Below are positions 1 to 12,282 of a stretch of 64,000 nucleotides of DNA, one piece after another; the first letter of the stretch is position 1; each line of letters opens with the position of its first letter. Source of the DNA: Silene latifolia (Eukaryota; Streptophyta; Magnoliopsida; Caryophyllales; Caryophyllaceae); contig NC_133534.1 of assembly GCF_048544455.1 (NCBI RefSeq), positions 92,099,637 through 92,163,636 on the forward strand, in the 5' to 3' direction. Both the position numbers and the translations under genes were made by a program. A model generated the notes under the pieces. It ran no database searches. It worked only from the letters and a program-made list of their open reading frames with translations, and was not told the DNA's origin.

Positions 1-1706
1 TAAGGGTTGATAAATTGGTTAGATTCATTGTTCACCTATCCTATCACATAATAGAATTTCCTAAGGTAAATCTACCACTCAAGTATAATAGCATCTCTTT
101 ATCTCAAGTACTTGACACAACCTCAAAGTATAAAACCATAGGGGTAACAAATACTTCTCAATGCTAAGTCTCTCTCAACTCAAGAACTCTCATGAGCCAA
201 CTACTATCGAATCACATTACCAATCCGTTACGGTCATCAGCATCCCAAAGTATTTTCTTTCAAATCCAGTATCATAGAACAAAACCTACCATCGAGTTCT
301 CAAGAAACAAGGTCTTAGTTGTAACAACACTTTACCACCTTATGTTCCCACATTCTAACTCCGTAAATTGAAACTATGTTCCTCAACTTAAAATTTGGCA
401 TCAACCATACTATTATCCTTTCTAGCTACTAAAACAAGCGCTAAGACTCCCCAATAATGTAGCTTAGTCTCACTCTCATACCAACCTCAAGTAGTAATCA
501 AGATCACTCACTTAGACAAACCAATAATCCCACAATTAGCATTTCTCATGGTCCCGTGTACATTATCAAACCCTCATATCCAAGTGATTACGAAAGCCTA
601 TCCTAACTCGACCTACTCATTCAATCTTACCTCTCCAATTCCACCACTCAATTTCAGCCATTATAAGTCAAGTACTAGGCACTAGTATCCCAAGACATGT
701 CTCACTATACTTCCCAAGCCTTTCAAATCTCAACCATAAACAACAAAGCCAAGTTCTATAACCTTAGTAACACATGCAACTCACACTTTACGACCCAAAT
801 AATTCAACTAATCGACCACACTCAGTTCATGACAAGCAACTAGGTCTAAGAAACCTCAAGGTATGTCTTACCACATTGGCAAAGCCTCTCTAACAAAACA
901 AACTTCAAGGCGAGGGTTAGGAATCCATCACAAACTAACTCCACAAAGCCAAAATTCTCAACCAAGGTTAACATTCCATAAGACAAAGATGAAGGTGTCC
1001 ATGAGGGGTATTATAAGAAGAAAAGGTACAAAGACAACTCTCAAGATATATGAGAAGAGTTACGATAGGTATATAGCACAAAGACAAGGGAATATGACAA
1101 GGCATTCTAAGGGAGGAAGGAATCTCAGAGAAGGTAGAGATACTCTTCAAGAGAAAGAGATCTATATGCGAGATGTTATGGAAGGAGAAACAAAAACGAA
1201 AGATAGGTCGGGTGAGTACTAACTAGCTTCCAAGGTAAAGCAAAAGAAAGAGTACTATCAAAAGGGCGTTAAGGGAGGATAAGCAAGGAACAAAGGACAA
1301 GTTAGGAGGGTACAAGAGTAGCTTCCAAGGAAAAGAGAAAAGAAAGTTTAGAAGAGGAAATAAGCATCAAGAAATGAAAGAACAAGGCAAGGTACACACG
1401 AATGAGGAATATCTTCAAGGAAGAAGAAGCATTCTTCAAAAGTCCAACAATTCTTCAATTCTCGGCAAAAGGCGTCAAGTCTTGATCTCCACGTAGGTAA
1501 GCTCACGGTCATTGATCCAAGGGCACAAAAATTATTAAAGGACAATCAACAAACATGTTAGAACCTAACAAAGAGCAACCACACTACAGACTACCAACTT
1601 AGGTCCTTAAGTCTACCCATCTCTCATTCATTATTCAAGGTCAAGTTTAATTTAAATTCGGGGTACACGTGTGTGCGTCGGGAGCAACTTATGCTCTGAT
1701 ACCAAC
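1..1706 (-). mobile_element. Leader/internal region of a minus-strand gypsy LTR element (partial)
   Basis: This stretch reads on the minus strand as the region just downstream of a 5' LTR (1,707-4,450) and its primer-binding site. The element continues off the left edge. I see no open frame resembling gag or pol; the short ORFs here have no recognisable motif. It is either a long untranslated leader or a decayed or non-coding interior. Moderate confidence as part of the element, no functional call. Confidence 0.6.
1692..1703 (-). other. Primer-binding site, initiator tRNA-Met type
   Basis: On the minus strand the bases read TGGTATCAGAGC, the complement of the 3' end of plant initiator tRNA-Met. 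The site lies 3 nt beyond the LTR terminus at 1,707, as expected for minus-strand DNA priming. It fixes the element's orientation as minus and identifies 1,707-4,450 as its 5' LTR. Confidence 0.85.
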
Positions 1707-2706
1707 TGTGACACCCCTCGATAGGGCATCAAAATTAAAGCGGAAAATACGAGATTTTTAAAACCTTTTTAAAAGCTTAAAGTGCGAAATCCACCATAAG
1801 CGATCAAACAAAAATGAAAAGAACGGTAATTAAGTTTTACAATTTAAAACAAGTGCGTTGGGGAAAAGATATCCCACGAATAAACACAAGTCTAACGATA
1901 GGTGAGTCTAAGCAACCTATAACTAAGGTCCAAGGGTCAACGTTCTCGCTAGCTCACACGTCTTCCCATAATCGCATCACAAAACCCGTCATTCATGTAA
2001 ACATGAACGCCACGGTCAGTGGGGAGTAACTCGTGGTTCTCCCACCACAATATGTCAAAATGCACATAAGCAAGAACTTAATTAAACATATTGATCATGC
2101 ATCATACTTGAATGATATGGACAAGGGAATATAACGATAATCATAACGAGATAGGCATATTGCATTCTTAATGAGATAGGCATGGTACATTATATTAAAC
2201 ATGCATTCAAGGTAACCAAAACATGGATATGAGATTAGGCATCGAATCATATGAAGAAGGTAAACAACGGATCAATTGAATAGAAAATACATGGATGGAA
2301 ACCAATAGCCATTCCTTTGAAAACCTCTTAACAACCATAGCACGGGACGTGGCTACTAATGTCACATTCATACTTATGGCTTACATCTCACCATAAGAAC
2401 GGATGGGAACATCAATCCCGGCGATCATATCGCAACTAGGGGCTTGCATCTCACCACTAGTATCCGATAGGACCAAGACTCTCACAAATAGTTATAGAAG
2501 ACGTGCACTCTCGTATATAAGAACACACCAATGACCGTAACAAGCAAGACATTTACAAAGGATTGACTCAAAACAAGACAAACCCCTAGACTCCAACCTC
2601 CCGGTAGGACGACGATCATAATACGGTCCTAGTCTAAATCTGGCCAGACTCTCGGGATGGACGACACCCGATTCGACATACAATCCCAAATCGTATCCAA
2701 GACTCG

Positions 2707-2860
2707 ATCCATGACACCTAGCCGTGCCCCAAGGTCGAGTAACCCCAAATCGGAACCATGGTACCTATCCGTACCCCAAGGTCCGAAGAGGCGGAAGGAA
2801 GATAGCCCAACTCGGAAACAATGGCACATAATCGTGACCCAATGTCCGAGGGCAAATAAA
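2707..2860. repeat. Degenerate ~50-60 bp tandem repeat inside LTR
   Basis: About three diverged copies of a unit with the pattern CATGRYACCTA-YCGT-CCCCAAGGTC-GA follow each other (starts near 2,707, 2,755 and 2,817). The third copy is the most diverged. No function is evident. Confidence 0.5.
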
Positions 2861-3149
2861 TAAGGAATGTCGAGTAGTCACACAATGTAAACCGTCACAC
2901 TCCGGTCACAAATACGAGTAACAATGATTGCACAAACATAACGTAAACAATTCATGTGAAGCATGTATAAGTATAAGAGTATAACAAATATCAAGTACTC
3001 CCATGATAAAAGAGTCCCAACACATCATACACAAGCATTAGAACCAAAGTTAAGATGCATACCCAACAAGAAACTCAAAACCCAATCTATAACAACAAGT
3101 TTAGTACTCGACTACAACAAGGGTCAACTTCAAACGGTCATAACTTGAG

Positions 3150-3375
3150 TTCTATACATGATAATGAGGTGAAACCAGTTGGAGGTGATAGCTTATCCTC
3201 TTACGGTTCTAACGGTAGGTCATAAGCCTCAAACAAACAAGTAACGAAGAAGTTATGGCCATTTTACGAAAACTGGTCAGGCTTAAACCGCAGCTTGCGA
3301 TAGTGGCCGGAGCCTGCGGTGGGTGCCGGAGCCTGCGGTGGGTGCCGGAGCCTGCGGTTTTCCCCTGCCACCGGA
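3150..3375 (+). repeat. Shared leader module followed by GC-rich word cluster
   Basis: Bases about 3,150-3,285 resemble about 30,775-30,925 in element A (shared pieces include GGTGATAGCTT, TTCTAACG, TAGGTCA, AAGTAACGA and TTTTACGAAAACTG). Right after the shared module comes a word cluster: GCCTGCGGTGGGTGCCGGA is repeated almost exactly (3,312-3,355) within a GC-rich island in an AT-rich LTR. In element A the same position is filled by TACTCGGCCGAGTA-type palindromes instead. Confidence 0.6.
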
Positions 3376-4259
3376 CTGTTTGCACGACAATTTCCTACCC
3401 TTTCCGAAAGTCGATTTCTACCATTTTTTTTCATCCCAAATTCCTCTTAAATATACATGTTAACAAAATAATACCTAATAGAAACCACAAGAATGTAATT
3501 ATCACACATCTTGATGGATTCAAGCACAAGATTTTGACCCAAAATCAAACAATTAATTCATCCAAACATCCCAACTTTACCCAATTGAAAATCAATGTAA
3601 CAACATGCTTAAAACTCTTCAACCAACCATGAGATGGTTGTTCATACAAACTCATTCAACAACATACATGTGAAACAAGAAAAGATTCAAACTTTAACAT
3701 ACATATGAACAAACTACAAAATATAAACACACAAATTTGACATAATGTCGAGTAACCCATCACCGTTACCTTTTTGCTCTTAATCTCTAATGTAATCGTC
3801 TCACAAGCAAGAATCCACTTCCGGGCCAACTAACCTTTCTCCTAAACATAAGAAAACACAAAATAAGACTAAAAATCGAAACTAGAAAAAGGGTACCATA
3901 GAGAGGATGGGTCGACATCCCCAATAATGGAGGAAAGTCGGATCTTTTCTTACCTAGAAAGAAGGAGGGCGATGAGAGGAAGAGATAGGCGCGAAAATCA
4001 CTTAGTTTGGATAAGAATTGAGCAAGTTATGGTGATTTTAGGGTTGAGAGAAAAGGGTTAACAATGGTGGAGAGGTTGTTGGGGGAAATTTCAGAAATTA
4101 GAATGAGGGAGATGAAGTTGTGAGGTGTTAGGTGAGGGTTTTATGAAAAGAAAAGAGAAGGAGAAAAGGCCCATAAGTTGTAACAAGCCCAACAACTCAA
4201 ATTGAGTCGGTTTCTACTAGAAATGACGTCTCAAGCCCACTACAACTCAAGACGGGAAA

Positions 4260-4281
4260 TATTATTATTATTATTATTATT
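4260..4281. repeat. (ATT)n microsatellite
   Basis: A short perfect run of ATT/TTA units lies near the outer end of the minus-strand LTR. Confidence 0.9.
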
Positions 4282-4450
4282 GTCCGACCAAAATATTTAT
4301 TTTGTATAACTTAAGCTTTAAAAATATAATATTTATAAAAATCATGTTTAATAATGAAATTAATTAAATTAAATAATTAAAATATAAATAAGACAATAGA
4401 ACGGTTAATTAAATTATATTTGCCAAAATGGAAAATTCGCGGGTGTTACA

Positions 4451-7400
4451 TCGATAGCGGGATCTATTTTCCCGGCTAATCTCCTTCGATTTCCACTTGA
4501 GGAGTTTGATGTTATTTTGGGCATGGATTGGTTATCTACCTATCATGCTCGATTTGAATGTCGAGATCAAAAGATTGTTCTTAAAAGCCCTTTGGGTACT
4601 CGCGTATCTTATCAAGGGGTTAGAAAGCAAACATGTGTGAAGTTGATCTCAGCTATGAAGATGGTGAATGCTTTGAAGAAGGGTCATCAAGCATTCCTAT
4701 ATGTAGTGACTACTTCTAATTCTCCTTCTCTTCCTCCCTTGAAGGATGTTCCCATTGTTTGCGAATTTCCGGATGTATTTCCCGATGAATTACCCGGGAT
4801 TCCACCTGAAAGAGATGTTGAATTTTCTATTGACCTAGTTCCCGGAACCGGTCCTATTGCTAAAGCTCCTTATTGTATGGCACCTTCCGAATTGAAGGTG
4901 TTGAGAGTTCAACTTGATGACTTGATTGAGAAAGGCTTTATTAGGCCTAGTGCTTCTCCTTGGGGTTCCCCCGTCCTCTTTGTGAAGAAAAAGGATGGAT
5001 CTATGCGACTTTGCATTGATTATCGTGAACTCAATCGGGTGACAATCAAGAACAAGTATCCTCTTCCACGAATTGATGATCTCTTTGACCAATTACGTGG
5101 TGCTTCTACTTTTTCCAAGATTGACCTCCGATCGAGTTATCATCAAATTCCGGTTCGTGAATCCGATATTCCTAAGACTGCTTTCAGCACGAGATATGGT
5201 CATTTCGAATTTAAAGTGATGCCTTTCGGATTTACTAATGCTCCTGCTATCTTCATGGATCAAATGAATCGTACCTTTAGTGAGTACCTCGATAAGTGTG
5301 TTGTGGTGTTCATTGATGATATCTTGATTTTCTCAAAGAATGATGAAGAACATGCCAAACACCTCCGTATCATCTTAGACATTCTACATCGTCAAAAGTG
5401 GTATGCTAAGTTCTCGAAATGTGAATTTTGGTTGCATCAAGTAACTTTTCTTGGACATGTCATATCCAAATATGGTGTTATGGTAGATCCTTCTAAGATT
5501 GAGGCCGTTGTTGATTGGAAGAGTCCGAAAAATGTGATCGAGATTCAAGCTTTCTCGGTTCTCGGGTTATTACCGTCGGTTCGTGAAAGATTTCTCTAAG
5601 TTAGCTAGACCGATGACTCAATTGTTGAAGAAGGAGTCTAAGTTTGTGTGGACCGATGAGTGTGAGAATGCCTTCTTGGAGTTGAAGACTAGGTTGACTA
5701 CCGTTCCTGTGTTGACCTTACCCGAGGATGGTGTGGACTACGATGTTTATTGTGATGCTTCAAAGCATGGCCTAGGTTGTGTCTTGATGCAAAACCGAAG
5801 GGTTATTGCTTATGCTTCTCGACATCCGAGAGTTCACGAGGTGAACTATCCGACTCATGATCTTGAATTAGCCGCCGTGGTACATGCCTTGAAGACATGG
5901 AGGCATTACCTTATTGGAGTTCATTGCCGCATTTATACCGATCATAAGAGTTTGAGGTGTATCTTTACCCAGAAAGAATTGAATACGAGGCAAAGAAGAT
6001 GGCTAGAGTTGGTGAATGATTATGATGCCGAGTTGATTTATCATGAAGGGAAAGCAAATGTGGTGGACGATGCTTTGAGTAGGAAGACTAGTCACTCTTT
6101 GAGCACTATCCGTGTGTTACCTGATGAACTTACCACGGAATTTCAAAAGTTAGGGATAAGCCTTGTTGGGAAGGGCTTTGACTATCTTAGTGCCTTGAGT
6201 GCAGAACCCGACTTTTACCGTGAGATCCGTACTTGCCTACCTGAGGATGCTACTTTCAGGTCCATTCAAGCAAAAATCCAACTTGGGCAAGCCAAGTATT
6301 GTGTGGTGGATAGTGATGGATACCTTCGTTACCAAGGTAGGATGTATGTTCCGAGAGTAGCCGAGTTGAGGAAGAAGATCCTTGATGAAGCTCACCTTTC
6401 TCCTTACTCTATTCATCCTGGTGGTGACAAGATGTATAAAGACTTGAGATTACGATTCCGGTGGCCTAGGATGAAGATTGATGTCCTAGAGTATGTTAGC
6501 AAGTGTCTTACTGTCAGAAAGTGAAGATTGAGCATCAGAAACCCGGAGGTTTGCTACAACCTTTGGATGTTCCCCTTTGGAAGTGGGAGTCCATTTCCAT
6601 GGACTTTGTGATGGCTTTACCTAAGACTGCTAGCGGAAAAGATGTTGTTTGGGTAGTTGTAGATCGATTGACCAAGTGTGCTAGATTTATACCTATCAAG
6701 GAGACATGGAACTTAGATGTAGCTGGTGCCTACGTGAAGGAGATAGTACGCTACCATGGAGTGCCTAAGGATATAGTTTCAGATCGTGACACGAGATTTT
6801 ATTCCCGTTTCTGAACTGCTTTGCAAGAAGCCATGGGTAGTAAGCTACTGATGAGTACCGCTTTTCATGCCGCTACAGATGGACAGACTGAGAGGACTAT
6901 CCAGACTTTAGAGGACCTCCTCCGTGCTTGTGCTTTAGACTTCCACACTTCTTGGGAGAAGTGCTTACCTCTTGTTGAATTCTCCTACAACAATAGTTAT
7001 CATACTTCTATCAAGATGTCACCTTATGAAGCTTTGTACGGTAGGAAGTGTCGTAGTCCTGTTTGTTAGGATCAAGTCCAAGATGCTCATGTGTTGGGAC
7101 CCGATTTGGTGACTGAGACCATCAATCAGGTTCAGATCATTCGAGAGCGTATGAAAACCGCTCAAGACCGACAGAAATCTTATGCCGATGTCCGTCGTCG
7201 ACCACTTACCTTTTAGGTTGATGATCGAGTGTTCCTTAAGGTATCACCTATGAAAGGGGTGAAACGGTTTGGTGTGAAAGGAAAGCTGAGTCCCAAATAC
7301 ATTGGACCTTTCCGTGTGCTTGCGAAGATTGGCCCCGTTGCTTACCGTTTGGAGTTGCCCCCAAATTTGAGCAAGGTTCATAATGTCTTCCATGTATCTC

Positions 7401-7635
7401 AGTTGAGGAAGTACATTAGTGATCCGAGACATGTTATTTAAGAAGAAATCCCAGATTTTGAACCCAACTTGGCTTTGGAAGAAAGGCCGATCCGAATCCT
7501 CGAAAGAGCAAACAAGCAACTTAGAAACAAACTTGTGCCCCTAGTTCGTATCCTTTGGCGTTATGGAAATGTCGAAGAAGAAACTTGGGGCCTGAATTTT
7601 CTATGTTAGCTAAATATCCCGAACTCTTCTCGTGA
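4451..7635 (+). pseudogene. pol: Ty3/gypsy pol pseudogene (protease end, RT, RNase H, integrase, chromodomain), Tekay/del chromovirus type
   Basis: Reverse transcriptase-integrase polyprotein remnant. It is open from the LTR junction at 4,451 through the protease C-terminus (ILGMDWL at about 4,514). RT follows, with [10 protein letters not shown] and the catalytic FIDD near 5,309. RNase H (YCDASKHGLG, TDHKSLR, LSRK) spans about 5,740-6,090. Integrase shows the zinc-binding His pair near 6,390-6,410, then the D,D,E core (Asp about 6,602, Asp in SDRDTRF about 6,786, Glu in DGQTER about 6,889). The C-terminus (about 7,470-7,635) resembles the chromodomain of Tekay/del elements. Breaks: a small deletion near 5,560 and a frameshift near 6,510; in-frame stops near 6,812, 7,067, 7,214 and 7,439; a frameshift near 7,590. 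The gag and protease N-terminus are missing because an inverted LTR abuts at 4,451. A 3' LTR follows at 8,128. Not functional. Confidence 0.93.
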
Positions 7636-8127
7636 GGTACTTTCCGTTCCTTTATCCAATTCTTGTGAGTTTAGCTATCCTTTCGAGTGTTTCCTCTCCT
7701 TCTCTTAAATACCCTCCGCGTTAGTAGTCCTTGCTTAGTTGTTTAAAAGTCGTAGTTAGAGTTTGGTCATAGCTAGTGGAGTTATTATCCTTTTTATAGA
7801 GTTTCGAACTAAAGATTTTTGAAAATGTTTTACTGTTTTCCACTGGTTTTAACGTCAATGAGTGGTAAAGCTCGTTATTGGAGACGTCCGATAATTGGTT
7901 TTCTCATTTGTTGCTGTAAAAATATATATTTTTATGTCTTTGATATTGAATGTTGATGTTCTTGAACGGCCGACGAGGATTTTCCGTTCCATTGAAAAGA
8001 CACTTATATTTCATACGTTCATATTTTGAAGATTTTGTTTACTTGATTTTAAAGAGATAGACCTACATATATACAATGTTCCTTCTTCTAAGTTTCGGGA
8101 ACGAAACTTCTTAAAAGGAGGGATGAT
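7636..8127 (+). other. 3' untranslated region of Tekay element with pre-PPT hairpin and polypurine tract
   Basis: Non-coding sequence between pol and the 3' LTR. At its end lies a perfect hairpin: AAGTTTCG (8,090-8,097), loop GGAA (8,098-8,101), CGAAACTT (8,102-8,109). The polypurine tract AAAAGGAGGGATGAT (about 8,113-8,127) follows and abuts the LTR. The tract primes plus-strand DNA synthesis. The hairpin has a GNRA-type loop and matches the pattern in other elements of this window. Confidence 0.8.
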
Positions 8128-11053
8128 TGTAACACCCCGTAAATTTAAAAACCTTTATTATATTTTAAGAGTAATATTTTAATCTATTTTAATTTAATAT
8201 TAATTTATTTGAAATAAAATTTATTTGATAAAATATAACCTTATTTTATTTTGAAGAAATGTAATCATTTTTGATAGTTTAGAAATGTTTAAAAGTGATT
8301 TAAACTATATTTAAACCTTTTCCTTTGATAAAATAGATTTCGGATAAAAGTCGTAAAATTGGGATTTTCCCATTTCTTACGGTCGTTGGGTGAACGAGTT
8401 TGGATATTGGGCATATGAGTACTTAATCTTTTAGTAAAATCGTGTTTAAGAACTTTAATTTTCTCGAAAATCGCGTTCGACGAATATTTCTAATTTAAAT
8501 TTAAACGAACCAAAACGTAAACAAATGACCCATCTCCCCATGTCTTTTGGCTGGCCACCTACCCTCCATTTGTCCCCTCTTCCAATTTTCATTTCCTCCA
8601 TAACTCAATCTATCTCCTCCTTCTCTCAAACACCAAAAACCCACTAAAAATCCTCCTTACAATCCCTAAATCCACCATAAATCCTTCATTTCTCCACCAA
8701 ATCTCAGAAAAATTATATATTTGGAATCCTCTCTTCAATCCTCATCTACTAGTAAGCTTTATTTTCATTTCCCCCAATTTTTGTTTAAGACACTTTTTTT
8801 AGGGTTTCGAATTTAAGCTTAATAATTGTGTTTTTGTTGTTCTTATAGGTGAAGAATTTGAAGATGAGTTAGGTGACTCATATGTTGTTGAAGATAAAGA
8901 GTAATTTTGGGTTTTAGAAGCTTTCTCAAGTTATTACTTGTCTCTTTGCTAGCTTAACGTAACTATTCCGAGTTACTCGACGAATTAATGTCACTTTAGT
9001 AGTTGTATTTGTTGTTGTTTGTTGTTGTTGTTGTTGTTTGTTGTTGTTTGAGACGATCTTGTTGATAAATGAATGAATGGAGTAAGATGAGTATGCTTAT
9101 GTTTAATTTATGTTACCCATTTATATATTATTGTTTGGAACAAATTTGGATGAGGAATTATGTGTTGTGACAAGTCCGCGTGTTGGCTGGAACGCGTCAG
9201 TACCAGACCGAGACGGTTTCCAATATTTCCAAAAATATGACAGATTGAACGACATCGAAAAATTAGGTGGTTTAGCCACTTGAATCACTCAATTCGGAGT
9301 CCGTATTAGTAAATGGCGTCGTTTTATCGATTAAAATTTATAGAAAAGTTTACCCTTGTGTGAGACGGTTATTTATGCTATTTTATTATGCGAGAATTTA
9401 ATGGAATTAGTTATTTTGTAAGTTGGAATATATTTCCTTATGTTAATAATTTTTCACATGATAGAAATTGGAAATGGTATGAGAATGATATTGTGATGAA
9501 TTTTGTGATTTGGGCCAAAGTAGGCCAAGACTCTGAGCTGGGCCAGATTGACCGAACGAGTTTGGTCAAACTAGGTTTAAACCGGTCAGCCTCGATTTGA
9601 CCGATGACCCGTCGCGGGACTCGGGTCGAGGGTTTGTCTTTGAGTTGATATTGGTTGTCATTGGATGTTTTATGTTGATTCCTTGATATTTGTAATTATC
9701 ATTTCACATGTTGGTTGTTGGATGCTTTGGATGCCTTATGCTTGAGTCTTGTTGCCTCTTTGCCATTTTAGCTTGTTCTCATGGATTATGGTACTAGTGG
9801 TTAGCTGGAATTTGGATTATTATTGATATTGGAGATATTGTTGGATTGTCAGCTAAATATGCTCTTGCGAAGCCTTTCATATGCTAGGGTGTGTATGATC
9901 ATTTGTGTGTGCAAGTTTGGACTCTTTGCCCCTTTTATGGTTAATTGGGTGTCCTACTTGTCTTGTGTGGTGTGGGCTAAAGTATTCAAGCTGGGACTAG
10001 GTCCTAGGTGAGTATTTCGGCCTTCATCATAGATAGGCCATTATAGTCTTTGACGAGTGTATGTTTGCGGCTTAATAGCCTTTGTGTCTTAGCTTGGTGG
10101 GTTTATATCCAAGTTAGGGCATGACCTTCTGACGTACTCGTAGAAGTATGTGGTCAGCTTAAGTACTAGCCAACCCTTTGGTGGACTCCTTAGGGGTACT
10201 CATGTGTGTGATCATGGGTCTTGGATGCGGTATTTTCCGCATGTCGCTAGGTCTGCGCAGGTTTAGGACTAGGGTGTTTACCTTACCTCGTGGTATAGAC
10301 TCGAGTTACAGAGTGACTATTGACTGTACTAGGAACTTATGCCTGTCTCTAGATATATTGTCCTTTCTTGTTTGATGATTCTATGAATCATAGAAGGTGA
10401 GATGCAAGCCGGCTATGTGTTATTCATATTCATATTCTTAGGCTATATGCTAAGGCTATGTGGCTTTCGTATTTGTTGTATTGTTGTATTCTATGAATCA
10501 TTGTCGTATTGTTGTTCACATGATAAGCATGATTGTCAAGCATCTATATGCTAAGGCTATGTGTTATTCATATTCATATTCATATTCTTATGTTTACATG
10601 TTATATTAATTATGACATTTCGTGGCTGGGAGAACGGAGTTACTCCCCACTGACTGTGGCTTTCGTATTTGTATAAAATGCGATTGCCAGGTAGGTGATG
10701 CATATATGGGGTACATGGACGAGCTAGCGAGCAAAGTAACCTTGGGACCTAGATTGGCTTTATTTTATTGTGACCCTTGAACACTTTTTATGTCGTATAC
10801 TTTTTAGGGACATATGTCTCCCTTTTTCATACTTGGGTTGTATAACTTTATTTCGCGACTTTAGCGATGTTTTATTTATGAGGTTTATTTTGGACCTTGC
10901 ATGTTTGACACCTTCCCATTTGGATATTTTTATAACAGGTTCAGGTTTTAAAAATTACAGGTTTTTACCCAAATGAACCTATTACAAACATATCCATGCA
11001 GTTTTTATCTAGAATTAGGTGTTTACTTTTCCGCAATAAATGAGGGTGTCACA
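8128..11053 (+). repeat. LTR (3' LTR of the Tekay-type element)
   Basis: The block starts TGTAACACCCC right after a polypurine tract and ends GAGGGTGTCACA; length 2,926 bp. It is a diverged relative of the inverted LTR at 1,707-4,450. It holds a short GTT-rich microsatellite (about 9,008-9,050) and no convincing coding region. No matching 5' LTR is in the window because the 5' part of the element is lost. Confidence 0.85.
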
Positions 11054-11309
11054 TAAAAGCGTCAAGCTAGTTCCTAACAGGACCATATAAAACCATCTGA
11101 ATCTCAACTGACTGAAAAATAAAGTATAAGTGCCCTTCATTGGCACACAGCTCACTAATCACATACACAATCTCCTCAAAAATATTGAATAAAACAGAGG
11201 AGTGAGACCGTCACAAGATAGAAAAGAATACAGACGGACTCAAAATCAACCAGCTTATGATTTTTTTTGAACTTTTCATCCTCCCTGGTTTTACTGTACA
11301 CGTGATTCC

Positions 11310-11440
11310 TTTTTTTTTTTTTTTCATTTGACTCTTTTTTTTTTTTTTCTTTCTCTTCTTTTCTTTTTCACGTTTTTCTCATCTTTTTTTTCCTTTTTTC
11401 AATTCTTTTTTTTTCTTTTTCTCCTTTTTCCTCTATTTCC
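11310..11440. repeat. Poly-T/pyrimidine tract (poly-purine on the minus strand)
   Basis: Long T runs broken by C give a purine-only tract on the element strand. A matching block lies at 34,595-34,690 in element G, so it is an inherited part of the Athila-type 3' region. Apparent ORFs across it are low-complexity artefacts. Confidence 0.7.
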
Positions 11441-12120
11441 ACCAACTTCAATCATATACACACGGGCCAAACTACAGACAGAAAAACGTACCACAAAAGA
11501 CATACTAAACTAGCTTGACTAGGCAGGCTCAGTTTGGGATGTAGCTAATGGGTCAAAAAGGCAAGTTTTGGCTTAAGTGGAGCTAAATGGGTGAAAAATA
11601 TAAGGAAAAGGGAAAATTTGCAAGCACCTCCCTGCATGTGACACTGACCACAAACCCGAATGTGTGCATTTGACAAGAAATCGAATGTCATAAAAGTGCA
11701 AAAATGATGAACATGCTATGCAAGGAGTACTACTCTCAATTCCTAATGAATTGGTCATCAATGTCACCAGTTATGGGCTCTAAACCTCTAAAGTAGGTTG
11801 CCAATTTATCAGGTCAAGTCTAAACAGTCAGCTATAATTGAACAGAAACTCGTAGACTATGCGTATGACAAAGTTAATAACTATCAACAAAAGTGCAAGG
11901 CTCAAGTAAAAATGACAAGTTATAGTGCTGCATCATCACGGAAATCTACCGTTCCGACTCAACCTATATACAAAAATAAACGTGAAAATTTTTGAATTTT
12001 TTTGAAATTTACAAATTTTTGATTTTTTGATTTTTAATGAAATAAATAAACGATGCAAGATGAAATAAATAAACGTGAATGCAAAACAAATGCAAATGCA
12101 GACTCAAAAGGAAGCAATAC

Positions 12121-12157
12121 CCTCCCCAAACCAAAACGGACAACGCCCTCGTTGTCC
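12121..12157 (-). other. CTTCCCC/CCTCCCC-AAACC module with covarying hairpin
   Basis: A perfect 8-bp stem, GGACAACG (12,138-12,145) and CGTTGTCC (12,150-12,157), encloses CCCT, which reads AGGG on the element strand. On that strand GGTTTGGGG follows the hairpin. The homologous place in G (35,357-35,376) has a different, still perfect stem. Confidence 0.7.
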
Positions 12158-12234
12158 TCCAGCATACACCAGCAGATATATACAGGGGAATGGGAATATA
12201 CAACCAATAAAGAATTTAAAATAAAATAAATAGG

Positions 12235-12269
12235 AACTTCCCCAAACCAGCCAGAAAACTGGGGAAGTT
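12235..12269 (-). other. Hairpin that sequesters an internal polypurine-like tract
   Basis: AACTTCCCCA (12,235-12,244) pairs perfectly with TGGGGAAGTT (12,260-12,269). The element-strand tract GGTTTGGGGAAGTT is part of one arm. The equivalent site in G (35,485-35,520) is also self-complementary but with different bases. Confidence 0.65.
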
Positions 12270-12282
12270 AGTAGACCAGTAG

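Larger units (their letters stand above)
1707..4450 (-). repeat. LTR (5' LTR of minus-strand gypsy element)
   Basis: Read on the plus strand the block starts TGTGACACCCC and ends GGGTGTTACA, giving TG...CA ends with inverted termini; a Met PBS abuts one end. Length is 2,744 bp. Parts match, in inverse orientation, the plus-strand LTR at 8,128-11,053 (for example 1,930-2,035 against about 10,625-10,740), so both belong to one LTR lineage. The right end joins directly to the protease part of a pol pseudogene at 4,451, so this element inserted into, or recombined with, that pol. It contains a degenerate tandem repeat (2,707-2,860) and a GC-rich word cluster (3,287-3,375). Confidence 0.8.

Noticed and set aside
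863..1222. 119-residue plus-strand ORF
   Set aside because: It runs antisense to the element's direction, has no recognisable domain and lies in a leader region.
11328..11513. Phe/Leu-rich ORF that looks like a membrane peptide
   Set aside because: It is a translated poly-T tract; the equivalent at 34,501-34,752 is the same artefact.
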